The translations under genes and the position numbers were made by a program. The notes beneath the pieces were generated by a model. It made no database searches. It saw only the letters and a program-made list of their open reading frames with translations, and was not told the DNA's origin. Shown piece after piece: positions 33,868 to 42,751 of a stretch of 54,703 nt of DNA; position 1 is the first letter of the stretch, and each line of letters opens with the position of its first letter. This DNA is from Phycisphaeraceae bacterium (GTDB lineage Bacteria > Planctomycetota > Phycisphaerae > Phycisphaerales > Phycisphaeraceae): NCBI GenBank assembly GCA_028277745.1, contig JANQFR010000084.1:1-54703 (forward strand). The letters are read 5' to 3'.

Positions 33868-34935
33868 ATGGAGAATTCAATCCGTCTGTCAGTCATCGTT
33901 GCGGCGCTCGCTCTCGCCACGCCTGGGGGCGCGACATACGCGGAAGTCTGGACCGACGCCTCGGGCGTTGATTCCCGATGGAACAACGCGGGGAACTGGG
34001 ATACCGATGTCCCTAACAACAATTCGGAAACAGCGATCTTCCAGACGAAAGGCGCGTTGAACAACCCCACGTGGATCCCGGGCGACCCCAACGTGATCGT
34101 CAAGGGCATTCAGTTTGAGGACGGCGGCTGGAACATCGACAGCTCCAAGTTCATCGAGGTGCACTCGACCGGCATCGATTTCAACAGCGGGTCCGGCACG
34201 GTCACGATCCAGGCCAACGGTGATATCAAGCTCAAGAACAACCAGACCTGGACGGTCGCGGCCGGCAACACGTTGATCGTCAACAAGGATGTCCGTCTGG
34301 ATGACAGCTCGAACCGGACGATGACCAAGAACGGCGACGGCACGCTCGTAATCAACCGGTTTGACCCCAACTCGGCGAACAGCCACAAAGTCACGGTCTC
34401 CGCCGGCACGATGCGCGTCAAGAACGGCTCCACGGTCAAGGGGGCGTTTACCGTGAATGCGGGCGGCGCGCTGGCCGGCTCGTTCTCCCTGAGCAGCGAC
34501 GCGTCTTTGGACATCAACGGCGTGCTTTCCCCGAGTCCTGATGACAGCAATGACGGCGTCGGCACGATCACTTCCAACCGCGCGGTGAACATCAACGCGG
34601 GCGGCGTGTTCGCCGCCGACCTGGACGCCGCGGGCGTTTCCGACCTGCTCGAGGTGGGCGACGGCAAAACGCTGACCCTCGACGCCGCGTCGGTCCTTGA
34701 TCTCAACGACCTGGGCGGCGCGTTCGACGGCTCCACTTACACCATCGCCACCTACGGCGCAGGATTCTTAACCGGGACGTTCGGCACGGTGAACGGCTTG
34801 GGCGGCGGCTACCAGGTCATCTACGGCAGCGAAGCGATCACGCTCGAGCTGATCCCCGAGCCCGCTTCGCTGGCGCTGCTGATGGTGGGTGGCTTGTTGG
34901 CGGTCGGGGGGCGTCGCGGGAGGTTCGTTGCGTAA
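33868..34935 (+). CDS. PEP-CTERM protein with beta-strand (autotransporter-like) repeats
   Basis: A 355-residue exported protein. The signal peptide ends near ATYAEV. The central part, rich in Asn, Gly, Thr and Val (VTIQANGDIKLKNNQTWTV, TLVINRFDPN, AFTVNAGGALAGS), resembles the parallel beta-helix strands of passenger-like 'PEP-CTERM/autotransporter-associated beta strand' proteins. It ends with IPEPASLALLMVGGLLAVGGRRGR, the exosortase sorting tail. No enzymatic motif is seen; it could bind or display polysaccharide. It lies between a GntR-type regulator and a sulfatase, each separated from it by a hairpin repeat. Confidence 0.88.
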   Translation: MENSIRLSVIVAALALATPGGATYAEVWTDASGVDSRWNNAGNWDTDVPNNNSETAIFQTKGALNNPTWIPGDPNVIVKGIQFEDGGWNIDSSKFIEVHSTGIDFNSGSGTVTIQANGDIKLKNNQTWTVAAGNTLIVNKDVRLDDSSNRTMTKNGDGTLVINRFDPNSANSHKVTVSAGTMRVKNGSTVKGAFTVNAGGALAGSFSLSSDASLDINGVLSPSPDDSNDGVGTITSNRAVNINAGGVFAADLDAAGVSDLLEVGDGKTLTLDAASVLDLNDLGGAFDGSTYTIATYGAGFLTGTFGTVNGLGGGYQVIYGSEAITLELIPEPASLALLMVGGLLAVGGRRGRFVA

Positions 34936-34959
34936 GGCCCCAGCGGCGATGCGGAACCT

Positions 34960-34991
34960 ATCCGGACCTTCGCTTTGCTCAGGTCCGGCTT
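34960..34991. repeat. Dispersed hairpin repeat after the PEP-CTERM gene
   Basis: A 32-base copy beginning ATCCGGACCTTCGCTTTG and ending AGGTCCGGCTT, with perfect CCGGACCT/AGGTCCGG arms, lies 25 bases after the stop at 34935. A reading frame of the following sulfatase runs back into it, which argues for the later ATG as the true start. Confidence 0.8.
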
Positions 34992-35049
34992 GATGGTGGG
35001 ATTGCCGGTCGGATTGGCTGCGTCTGTGGGCGCTCGCTATCTTTGGGTC

Positions 35050-36402
35050 ATGAATCATCGCCGCATCCAACGACCGCACATCATCGTCACGATCGCGGAC
35101 GACCATCGTTATGACGCGCTCTCGGCGCTGGGCGACCCGCTCAACCGCACGGCGCACCTGGACCGCCTGATCGAGCGGGGCACGTGTTACCGCCGGGCGT
35201 ACATCCCCGGGTCGCCGCACGGCGCCGTCTGTGCGCCCAGCCGGGCGCAGCTTCACACGGGGTTGACGCAGTTCCGCACGACGGACGCGCTGTGCTCCCC
35301 CGACGACCAGTCGCCGCACCCGGCGCTCGGCGGGCTGCTCCGCGACGCGGGTTACCACACCGTCGGCGTGGGCAAGTGGCACAACTCGGACCCGGCTTTC
35401 CGACGGAGCTTCGAGTTCGGCCGCGGGGTGTTTCACGGCGGGATGTCCAGCCACTTCTGCGTCGGCAATGTGGACTATGTGCCCGACACCGCCGGCGAAA
35501 AGCGCAACAACGATCTCGCGGGCCATTCGACCGATCTGTTCACCCGCTCGGCGATCGGGGCGATCGAGGATTACCAGCGGTCGAACGACGAGCGGCCGCT
35601 GTTTCTCTACGTCGGCTACACCGCGCCGCACGACCCGCGCGACACCTACTGGCGATACCGCCGGCAATACCCCCTGAGCGACACGCCCCTGCCGGCGTCG
35701 TTCATGCCCGAGCACCCGTTCGACACCGGGACGCTGAGGATCCGTGACGAGTTGCTCGCCGAGTTCCCGCGCACCGAGGAGGAGGTCCGCCAGCACAACG
35801 CCGATTACGCCGCGATCCTCCACCACATGGACGACGGGATCGGCCGCCTGCACGCCGCGGCCGCGGACGCGGGGTTCACCGCGCAGAACACCCTCTTTAT
35901 CCACACCGCCGATCACGGCCTGGCCGTCGGCCGGCACGGGCTGATGGGCAAGCAGAGCCTGTACGATCACAGCATGCGTCCCCCGCTGATCGTCGCGGGG
36001 CCGGGCTTCGAGCGCGGGGTCGATGACGATCGGCTCTGCTACATGCAGGACCTGTTCCTGACCCTGCTGGAGGCCGCGGGCGTGGACGCGCCCGGCCCGT
36101 GCGATTTTGTCAGCCTCCGCTCGACCGCCCGCCGAAGCCATGTGGGGGCGGCGTACAGCGATCTGATGCGCATGGTTCGAGACGGCCGGCATAAGGTCAT
36201 CCGCACCCACGCCCGGGGGCAATGGCACACGCAGTTGTTCGACCTCGCCGACGACCCGCACGAGTTGAACAACCTGGCGCAACGTCCCGAGGCGCGGCCG
36301 ATCCTCGCGGAACTGGGCGCCGCCATGGCGGACTGGCAGCGCTGGGCGGGCGATCCCGCCGAGGGGTTCGCGGACGCGGCCCTGCCCGTCGGCGAATCGT
36401 GA
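35050..36402 (+). CDS. Type I sulfatase (FGly-dependent)
   Basis: A 451-residue sulfatase from ATG 35050 (MNHRRIQRPHIIVTIADDH). Further upstream starts lie in the hairpin repeat and add a non-family segment. The formylglycine motif is canonical: C61-A-P-S-R65. Asp17/Asp18 begin the metal site, GKWH is present near residue 114, and TADHGLAVGRHGLMGKQSLYD near 285 supplies the later metal and sulfate contacts. No signal peptide is visible. It should hydrolyse sulfate esters of a carbohydrate. A weak CCTCG/CGAGG hairpin follows about 34 bases after the stop. Confidence 0.93.
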   Translation: MNHRRIQRPHIIVTIADDHRYDALSALGDPLNRTAHLDRLIERGTCYRRAYIPGSPHGAVCAPSRAQLHTGLTQFRTTDALCSPDDQSPHPALGGLLRDAGYHTVGVGKWHNSDPAFRRSFEFGRGVFHGGMSSHFCVGNVDYVPDTAGEKRNNDLAGHSTDLFTRSAIGAIEDYQRSNDERPLFLYVGYTAPHDPRDTYWRYRRQYPLSDTPLPASFMPEHPFDTGTLRIRDELLAEFPRTEEEVRQHNADYAAILHHMDDGIGRLHAAAADAGFTAQNTLFIHTADHGLAVGRHGLMGKQSLYDHSMRPPLIVAGPGFERGVDDDRLCYMQDLFLTLLEAAGVDAPGPCDFVSLRSTARRSHVGAAYSDLMRMVRDGRHKVIRTHARGQWHTQLFDLADDPHELNNLAQRPEARPILAELGAAMADWQRWAGDPAEGFADAALPVGES

Positions 36403-36481
36403 GTTCCAGATAAAGTCGGAAGCCGGCCCTTGCTTCCTCGGGGCGAGGATATTATCTTGCAACCGTGCCAGGAGTGTTCAC

Positions 36482-36592
36482 ATGCAAATCTGCGACATCC
36501 ACATCTTGATGATGAAGAAGCCGAAATGCTTCCGTCTCATCAACGGCTCTGCCGAGCCGGTCGCGGGTGATGTGCACCTCAACTACTGGTAA
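36482..36592 (+). CDS. 36-residue leader-type small ORF before an ABC exporter
   Basis: ATG 36482 has AGGAG about 7 bases upstream and opens a frame of 36 codons ending in TAA, beginning MQICDIHILMMKKPKCFR and ending HLNYW. No known family is recognised. A -10-like TATTAT lies at 36450-36455, so a transcript could begin about 20 bases before the ATG. The ORF is followed by mutually exclusive RNA stems and then a heterodimeric ABC exporter. BmrB of Bacillus subtilis is a comparable leader peptide before BmrCD. It could instead be a small secreted peptide exported by the neighbours, but it has no obvious leader cleavage site. Confidence 0.55.
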   Translation: MQICDIHILMMKKPKCFRLINGSAEPVAGDVHLNYW

Positions 36593-36714
36593 CTCCCAGT
36601 TCACATTGAGGCTGACCCCACCCGCTTGATCCCGAGCGGGTTGTTCTGTTGTCTGCCTGTCCCACGCATCCGTGGTCCAACAGCAAGCCGTTCGGAAGCC
36701 TGAATTTCCCGAAC
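36563..36714 (+). promoter_or_regulatory. Predicted attenuator before the ABC exporter
   Basis: A terminator-like stem ACCCGCT/AGCGGGT (36620-36626 with 36635-36641) is followed by the T-rich TTGTTCTGTTGT. Inside the leader ORF, GCGGGTG at 36563-36569 is complementary to the same 5' arm (CACCCGC, 36619-36625), so two 7-bp stems compete. Further stems lie at 36646-36683 (CTGTTG/CAACAG enclosing CCACG/CGTGG) and 36690-36714 (GTTCGG/CCGAAC). This fits translation-dependent attenuation; which state is 'on' cannot be told. Apart from the leader ORF, the 337-base gap 36403-36739 contains nothing else. Confidence 0.5.
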
Positions 36715-36739
36715 CCACGCTTTTCATTGGACTATTCTG

Positions 36740-38551
36740 ATGCTCTGGACTCATAAATATCGCATGCTCTGGCGCCAGATGGCGGGGCATCGGCTTCGTT
36801 ACGGCGCCGCGTTGTTGGCTTTGGGGGTGGCGATCGGCCTGACGTTCGTGGTGCCGCTGATCATCGGCGTGACGATCGACCACGGGCTGCGCGGCAAACC
36901 GATCGAACGGCCCTGGCTGGCTTCGATCGTCACCCCGGAAACCCTGCGTAACGGCCTGTGGCAGCTGGGCCTGCTGATCGTCGCCCTGACCGCGGCGGCG
37001 GCGGTGTTCATGCACCTCGAAGGCGTTCTGGCCAGCCGGGCGTCCGAGTCGATCGTGCGCCGGTTGCGTGACACGCTCTTTGACCGTTTGCAGCACCTGA
37101 CCTGCCGATACCACGACCAGGCCGAGACCGGCGACCTCGTGCAGCGCTGCACGTCGGACGTGGAAACCACCCGGTCGTTTCTCGCGACCCAGGTGATCGA
37201 AATCGTCCGCGCCTCGGCTAACCTGCTGATCGCGCTGCCGGTGCTGTTCTGGCTGAACTGGCGGCTGGCGATCGTTTCGACCTGCGTGCTGCCGTTGATC
37301 GTGGGCTTCGCGCTGGTCTTCTTCCGGATCGTGCAGTCGACCTTCAAGGCCATGGACGAGGCGGAAGGCGCGCTGACCGCGCGGCTGCAGGAGAACCTGA
37401 CCAACATCCGGGTGGTCCGGGCCTTCGCCCGGCAAGCGTTCGAGCAGGAAAAGTTCGACGTCCGCAACGCCGATCACCGCCGCAAGCATTGGAAGCTGTA
37501 TCAGGTGTTTTCGGTGTACTGGTCGGTCTCGGACTTCCTGGTGTTCATCCAGATGGGCCTGGCGCTGATCTTCGGGGCCGCGTTCGTGGCGGGCGGGACG
37601 ATCCCCGTCGGCGAGCTGGTCACGTTCTGGCTGTACGTCGGCATCATGGTCTGGCCGGTCCGGCAGATGGGCAGGACGCTGTCGGAGCTGGGCAAGGCGC
37701 TGGTCGCGTTGCAGCGCATCGACGAGGTGCTCTCGGCCCCGGTGGAGCAGGACGCGCCGGACCCGCCGGCGGGCCTGCCCGACCGGCTGGAGGGCCGCCT
37801 GGCTTTCCGCGGCGTGACTTTCGGCCACCAGGACGACCAGGCGGTTCTGCATGACCTGTCGTTCGAGGCCGAGCCCGGCCAGACGCTGGCGATCCTCGGG
37901 CCGTCGGGCAGCGGCAAATCGACGATCGTGAACCTGCTGCTGCGGTTTTATGACGCGGAGGCCGGCGTGATCGAGATCGATGGCTACGACCTGAGCCGGC
38001 TGCCGCGGAAGTACGTGCGGTCGCAGATCGGCGCGGTGATGCAGGAGCCGTTTCTTTACTCCAAGTCGCTGCGTGACAACCTGAAGCTCGGCCGGCACGA
38101 GGCGCCGGACGAGGACATGATCGACGTGGCGAATTCCGCGGCGGTGCACGACGCGATCGAGCAGTTCGACGACGGGTACGACACCCTGGTCGGCGAGCGC
38201 GGCGTGACCCTCTCGGGCGGGCAGCGGCAGCGGGTGGCGATCGCCCGGGCGTTGCTCCAGGACAAGCCGGTGATGGTGCTCGACGACGCGTTTTCCGCGG
38301 TGGACACCCGGACCGAAGCGATGATCGTCAACTTCCTGCGCCGGCGTAAAGGCCGGGCCACCACGATCCTGATCGCGCACCGGCTGTCGACCCTGATGCA
38401 CGCCGACCGCATCATCGTGCTGGATCACGGCCGCGTGACGCAGCAAGGCACGCACGAAGAACTGCTGCGGACCGAGGGCTTGTACCAACGGCTCTGGCAT
38501 ATCCAGACCGATCTCGAAGACGATTTGAAACAGGAAATGGCCGCCGTCTGA
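36740..38551 (+). CDS. ABC exporter half-transporter, degenerate-site subunit (BmrC/LmrC-like)
   Basis: A 603-residue type IV ABC exporter subunit: six membrane helices (about residues 20-310) and a C-terminal ATPase. Walker A is GPSGSGKS (Lys393), signature LSGGQRQ, and Walker B VMVLDD with Asp516 where the catalytic Glu is expected; the switch His (IAHRLST) is kept. Asp at this place marks the non-hydrolysing site of heterodimeric exporters such as BmrCD and TM287/288. It should pair with the product of the next gene, 39 bases downstream, to export drugs, lipids or peptides. No Shine-Dalgarno precedes ATG 36740, and an in-frame ATG at 36764 is possible. Confidence 0.9.
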   Translation: MLWTHKYRMLWRQMAGHRLRYGAALLALGVAIGLTFVVPLIIGVTIDHGLRGKPIERPWLASIVTPETLRNGLWQLGLLIVALTAAAAVFMHLEGVLASRASESIVRRLRDTLFDRLQHLTCRYHDQAETGDLVQRCTSDVETTRSFLATQVIEIVRASANLLIALPVLFWLNWRLAIVSTCVLPLIVGFALVFFRIVQSTFKAMDEAEGALTARLQENLTNIRVVRAFARQAFEQEKFDVRNADHRRKHWKLYQVFSVYWSVSDFLVFIQMGLALIFGAAFVAGGTIPVGELVTFWLYVGIMVWPVRQMGRTLSELGKALVALQRIDEVLSAPVEQDAPDPPAGLPDRLEGRLAFRGVTFGHQDDQAVLHDLSFEAEPGQTLAILGPSGSGKSTIVNLLLRFYDAEAGVIEIDGYDLSRLPRKYVRSQIGAVMQEPFLYSKSLRDNLKLGRHEAPDEDMIDVANSAAVHDAIEQFDDGYDTLVGERGVTLSGGQRQRVAIARALLQDKPVMVLDDAFSAVDTRTEAMIVNFLRRRKGRATTILIAHRLSTLMHADRIIVLDHGRVTQQGTHEELLRTEGLYQRLWHIQTDLEDDLKQEMAAV

Positions 38552-38590
38552 GCGCGAACCGCGCGGCGGCGATGATCGAAGGAACAGCAA

Positions 38591-40447
38591 ATGTCTCAAG
38601 CAACTTCATTCGAGGACGAACACGTCGTCCATTCACGTTTTGATCTGGCGTTGTGGCGCAAGATCCTGGCGTTCGGCCGGCCGTACCTGGGGCTGTTCGC
38701 CGCGCTCGCGGGGGTGGCGGTGCTGGTCGCGGGCTGTGAAGTCGCGCTGCCGCTGCTGGTCGGCTCGGTGATCGATCACGTCGCCGAGCACGGCGTGAAC
38801 TCGACCATCTGGCCCTACGCCGTGGGCTTCCTGGCGTTGTCCGTCGGTTTCGCGGTGTTGATCTTCACGTTCATCGGCCTGGCGGGGCGGTTGTCGATCG
38901 CGATCTGTTACGACATCCGCGAGGCGTCGTTTCGCCACCTCCAGCAACTGCATTTCGGCTACTACGATCAGCGCGCCGTGGGCTGGCTGATGGCCCGGCT
39001 GACCAGCGACTGCAACCTGTTGTCGCGCATTATGGGCTGGTCGTTGCTGGACGTGGTCTGGGGCGTCTGCATGCTGGTGGGGATCACCGTGGCGATGCTG
39101 ATCCTGAACTGGAAGCTGGCGCTGGCGGTGCTGGTGGTTGTGCCGCCGCTGGTGCTGGTCTGCCGCTGGTTCCAGTGGAGGCTGCTGTTCTCTTCGCGCA
39201 AGGTGCGGAAGGCGAACTCACACCTCACCGCCGGCTTCAACGAATCGATCCAGGGCGTCAAGACCACCAAGTCGCTGGTCCGTGAGGCCCGCAACCTCGA
39301 GGAGTTCCAGGAGCTGTCGGACACGATGTTCCTCGACTCGATGCGCAACGCGGTCTATGCCGCGGCGTTCTGGCCGGTGCTGCTGACGATCTGCTCGGCG
39401 GCCACGGGCGTCGTCCTCTGGTACGGCGGGCTCAACGTGATGGCCGGGACGCTCACGGTCGGGCAGTTGGTCATGTTCATCGGTCTGGCGACCGAGTTCT
39501 CCAACCCGATCCAGGAGATGTCGCGGACGGTCACGATGATCCTGGGCGCCCAGGCCTCGGCCGAGCGGATCCAGCAGGTCCTGGAGCACGAGCCGGCGAT
39601 CCGGGATTCCGACGACGTGCGGCAGCGCATCGCGGGGCGCCGTGACCATCCCGCCGACGCCGCGGAAGACGGCATGCCCGCGACCATCCGCAACGTGCGT
39701 TTCGAGGACGTCGGCTTCGCTTACAAGCCCGGTCAGCCCGTCCTCAGCGACTGCTCGCTGACCGCGGAGGCGGGCCAGACCATCGCGCTGGTCGGCCCGA
39801 CCGGGGGGGGCAAGTCGACCATCGTCTCGCTGCTCTGCCGTTTCTATGAGCCGCAGGAAGGCCGCATCCTGATCGACGGGACCGAGTACCGGCAGCGCTC
39901 GCTGGCGTGGTATCAGTCCCAGCTGGGCATCGTGCTGCAGACGCCGCAGCTCTTCAATGACACCATCCGCGAGAACATCCGCTACGGCCGGCTCGACGCC
40001 TCGGACGAGCAGGTCGTCGAAGCCGCGCGGCTGGTGAACGCCGACGGCTTCATCGCCGACCTCGCCGATGGCTACGACACCAAGGTGGGAGAGGGCGGCA
40101 ACCAGCTCTCCACCGGGCAGAAGCAGTTGATCGCCTTAGCCCGCGCGGTCCTGTCCGATCCGCAGATTTTCGTGATGGACGAAGCCACGTCGAGTGTGGA
40201 TACCGAAACCGAAAAGCTGATCCAGTCCGCGGTCGACCAGGTCCTGCAAGGCCGGATCGCGTTTGTTATTGCCCACCGACTCTCGACGGTCAAAAACGCC
40301 GATCAGATCCTGGTCATCGACGACGGACGGATCGTCGAACGCGGCACGCACCACGAGCTGATCGCCCGGGAAGGGCGTTACTTCAGCCTGTACACCAACC
40401 AGTTCACCGAGGAGCACGAGGCCCGGATCCTTGCGGCGAGAGACTGA
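38591..40447 (+). CDS. ABC exporter half-transporter, catalytic subunit (BmrD/LmrD-like)
   Basis: A 618-residue ABC exporter subunit with six membrane helices (about residues 25-320) and an ATPase domain. Walker A is GPTGGGKS, the signature is LSTGQKQ (third position altered), and Walker B MDEATSSVD holds the catalytic Glu531; switch His is present in IAHRLST. A canonical Glu together with a changed signature is the expected partner pattern for the Asp-containing upstream subunit. AAGGA lies about 9 bases before the ATG. The substrate is unknown. Confidence 0.92.
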   Translation: MSQATSFEDEHVVHSRFDLALWRKILAFGRPYLGLFAALAGVAVLVAGCEVALPLLVGSVIDHVAEHGVNSTIWPYAVGFLALSVGFAVLIFTFIGLAGRLSIAICYDIREASFRHLQQLHFGYYDQRAVGWLMARLTSDCNLLSRIMGWSLLDVVWGVCMLVGITVAMLILNWKLALAVLVVVPPLVLVCRWFQWRLLFSSRKVRKANSHLTAGFNESIQGVKTTKSLVREARNLEEFQELSDTMFLDSMRNAVYAAAFWPVLLTICSAATGVVLWYGGLNVMAGTLTVGQLVMFIGLATEFSNPIQEMSRTVTMILGAQASAERIQQVLEHEPAIRDSDDVRQRIAGRRDHPADAAEDGMPATIRNVRFEDVGFAYKPGQPVLSDCSLTAEAGQTIALVGPTGGGKSTIVSLLCRFYEPQEGRILIDGTEYRQRSLAWYQSQLGIVLQTPQLFNDTIRENIRYGRLDASDEQVVEAARLVNADGFIADLADGYDTKVGEGGNQLSTGQKQLIALARAVLSDPQIFVMDEATSSVDTETEKLIQSAVDQVLQGRIAFVIAHRLSTVKNADQILVIDDGRIVERGTHHELIAREGRYFSLYTNQFTEEHEARILAARD

Positions 40448-40664
40448 GCCCGGCGAACAAGTCGGCCGGCTGACGATTGGCAACGCCGGGGTGAAAGCCG
40501 CGTGCATCAGTTGCCGTCGGGATGCTATGCTTTCACCTCGCACCCCACGTGATTCAGAGAACCGAACGGCATCGCCTGTTCTCCGAGACACCCGTCACAA
40601 GCGCTGCATGGCGTCACGTGAGGTTATGCTTGGTCGGCTGGTTTGAAAGCCGAGGAAATCCACC

Positions 40665-41429
40665 ATGCGATTCCAGAATCAGGTTATTGTGGTGACCGGC
40701 GGGGCGCAGGGCATCGGCGCTGCGTGCGCCTCATTGTTTCACGACGAGGGCGCGTCGGTCGCGATCCTCGACGTCAACGATGCGGAAGGCCGCGCGTTGG
40801 CCGACCGCCTGGGCGACCGGGCGTTGTACGCCACCTGCGACGTGAGCGATGAGTCGGCGGTGATCTCGGCGGTGGGTGCGGCGGAGCAGGCGTTCGGCGG
40901 GGTGGACCTGCTCGTGTGTGCGGCGGGCGTCCAACGCTACTCCAATGCCGTGGACACGACCGAGCAGGAGTGGGATCTGGTGCTGGGGGTGAACCTCAAG
41001 GGCTGTTTTTTCGCCGCCAAGCACGTGATCCCGTCGATGCGGCGGCGCGGCCGGGGCGTGATCGTGAATGTCGCCAGCGTCAACGCGTTTCACTGCCAGC
41101 GCAACACTTTGCCCTACGCCACGAGCAAGGCGGCGCTGCTCGGGCTGACCCGCAGCATCGCGGCGGACTTTGCGCCGCAGGTGCGCTGCGTCGCGGTTTG
41201 CCCGGGCACGGTCGACACGCCGATGCTGCACCACGCATTGGACGGGTTTGAGAACGCCGAGGCGGTGATGGAGGAGATCAACCGCATCGCCCTCGCCGGC
41301 CGCGTGGCCGACCCGATGGAGATCGCTAAACTCGCGGCGTACCTGTGCAGCCGGGACGCTGATTTCATCACCGGCCAGGCCGTGCGGATCGACGGCGGGC
41401 TGGGCATCGTCCTGGGAGGGACGGACTAA
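40665..41429 (+). CDS. Short-chain dehydrogenase/reductase of an acid-sugar pathway
   Basis: A 254-residue classical [11 protein letters not shown] is at residues 11-18, CAAGVQ replaces NAG near residue 86, the catalytic Tyr151-x-x-x-Lys155 is in YATSKAA, and [12 protein letters not shown] is at the end. GAGGA precedes the ATG by about 9 bases. The next gene starts 4 bases after its stop and encodes a glucarate-dehydratase-like enzyme, so this enzyme probably makes or consumes an aldonate, uronate or related acid sugar, as in fucose- or glucuronate-type oxidative routes. The 217 bases before it hold two CACGTG hexamers but no convincing operator. Confidence 0.88.
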   Translation: MRFQNQVIVVTGGAQGIGAACASLFHDEGASVAILDVNDAEGRALADRLGDRALYATCDVSDESAVISAVGAAEQAFGGVDLLVCAAGVQRYSNAVDTTEQEWDLVLGVNLKGCFFAAKHVIPSMRRRGRGVIVNVASVNAFHCQRNTLPYATSKAALLGLTRSIAADFAPQVRCVAVCPGTVDTPMLHHALDGFENAEAVMEEINRIALAGRVADPMEIAKLAAYLCSRDADFITGQAVRIDGGLGIVLGGTD

Positions 41430-41433
41430 AACC

Positions 41434-42666
41434 ATGAAGATCACCGATATCGAAGCCACCACCGTCACCGTCCCGCTCGAAGCGCCGATCCGCCACTCGG
41501 TCGGCTGCCACTGGGGTCGGTTTGTCCGCACCGTCGTTGAGGTCAAGACCGATGAGGGCCTCAGCGGCTGGGGCGAGATGGGCGGGGGCGGCGAGTCCGC
41601 GAAGCAGTCCATCGAAGCTCTGAAGCAATACCTCGTCGGGCACGACCCGATGAACCTCCAGCAGATGTTCTGGAAGATCTGCAACCCCACCGGCTCGCTC
41701 TACAACAACCGTACGCAGATGCACGCCGCCCTGGAGTTCGCCTGCATCGACCTGGTCGGCAAGAAGCTGGGCGTACGCGCCTGCGACCTGCTCGGCGGCG
41801 CGCTGCGGGAGACGATCCCGTTCATCTCGTATCTTTTCTTCCGAGGGATCAATGAAGAGACCGGCGCCGGCGGCGAAGAGACGCCGCAGCAGATGGTCGC
41901 CCACTGCCGCGACCTGGCGGACCGGCACGGCTTCAAGACCCACAAGCTCAAGGGCGGGCTGTTTTCCCCCGATCACGAGGCCGACGTGGTGCTGGCCCTC
42001 GCCGAGGCGTTCCCGGACGATGGCTTGCGCATCGATCCCAACGCGTCGTGGTCGGTCGAAACCGGGGCGCGGATCGGCCGGCGGCTGCGCGACGTCCGCC
42101 TCGAGTACCTCGAAGACCCGTGCTGGGGGCTCGAGGGCACGCGCCGGCTCCGCGGCATGACCGACCACGCCATCGCCACCAACATGAGCGTTATCAACTT
42201 CGAGCAGCTCGCCTCGAACGTCCGCGACCCGGCGTTCGACGTGATCCTCCTCGACACCACCTTCTGGGGCGGGCTCAGGCAGGCGTGGATGGCGGGGATC
42301 ATCTGCGAGAAGATGCAGCTCAACGCCGCGGTCCACAGCTCGGGCGAGCTTGGCATCCAGCTCGCCACGATGCTGCACCTGACCGCGGCGCTGCCCAACC
42401 TCTCTTACGCCACCGATGCGCATTACCACCACCTGACCGACGACATCCTCGTCGGCGGGAAGATGGAATACGTCGACGGCTGCATCGACGTGCCCAGCGC
42501 GCCTGGCCTGGGGGTCGAGGTCGATCGCGACAAGCTCGCGCAGTACGCCGAGCTGTACCGACAACTCGGCGGTTACCCCTACGACCGCGACCCCGAACGC
42601 CCGGGTTGGTTTGCCGTCTGGCCCGAACGCAACCACGCGCCGTTCCGTGAAACGCCTCCCGATTAA
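41434..42666 (+). CDS. Enolase-superfamily acid-sugar dehydratase, glucarate-dehydratase-like
   Basis: A 410-residue enolase-superfamily enzyme close to the glucarate dehydratase group. The general base HKLKGG (Lys171, Lys173), metal ligands Asp201 and Asn203 (DPNASW) and Glu227 (EDPCWGLEG), and a catalytic His301 (AVHSSGELG) are in place. [11 protein letters not shown] and ATDAHYHH are typical of the subgroup. It should remove water from an acid sugar to give a 2-keto-3-deoxy acid. It might act on glucarate, galactarate or a deoxy-hexonate such as fuconate; the sequence does not decide. Translation is probably coupled to the preceding dehydrogenase. Confidence 0.88.
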   Translation: MKITDIEATTVTVPLEAPIRHSVGCHWGRFVRTVVEVKTDEGLSGWGEMGGGGESAKQSIEALKQYLVGHDPMNLQQMFWKICNPTGSLYNNRTQMHAALEFACIDLVGKKLGVRACDLLGGALRETIPFISYLFFRGINEETGAGGEETPQQMVAHCRDLADRHGFKTHKLKGGLFSPDHEADVVLALAEAFPDDGLRIDPNASWSVETGARIGRRLRDVRLEYLEDPCWGLEGTRRLRGMTDHAIATNMSVINFEQLASNVRDPAFDVILLDTTFWGGLRQAWMAGIICEKMQLNAAVHSSGELGIQLATMLHLTAALPNLSYATDAHYHHLTDDILVGGKMEYVDGCIDVPSAPGLGVEVDRDKLAQYAELYRQLGGYPYDRDPERPGWFAVWPERNHAPFRETPPD

Positions 42667-42689
42667 TAGGGATGCGTGTGCCGCCTCCA

Positions 42690-42713
42690 AGCCCCGCATG
42701 CGCATGCGGGGCT
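42690..42713. terminator. Perfect 24-bp palindromic bidirectional terminator
   Basis: AGCCCCGCATGC followed by its exact complement GCATGCGGGGCT forms a 12-bp inverted repeat between two convergent genes. A smaller GGCG/CGCC stem and TGTGTTTCTT follow on the plus-strand side. It probably ends both transcripts. Confidence 0.75.
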
Positions 42714-42751
42714 CCGGCGCTGTTAACGCCTGTGTTTCTTGATGCGCGCGG

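Noticed and set aside
34975..35049. Upstream extension of the second sulfatase
   Set aside because: The extension is translated from the dispersed hairpin repeat and its flank and has no signal peptide; ATG 35050 begins the family-typical start.
36482..36592. The 36-codon ORF as a ribosomal peptide (RiPP) precursor exported by the neighbouring ABC pair
   Set aside because: No leader cleavage motif, no modifying enzyme and no peptidase domain on the exporter; the competing RNA stems favour a regulatory leader.
40540..40620. CACGTG hexamers before the dehydrogenase at 40665 as further module C operators
   Set aside because: They lack the flanking ATG...CAT arms seen at 1557 and 17353; a bare CACGTG is expected by chance in GC-rich DNA.
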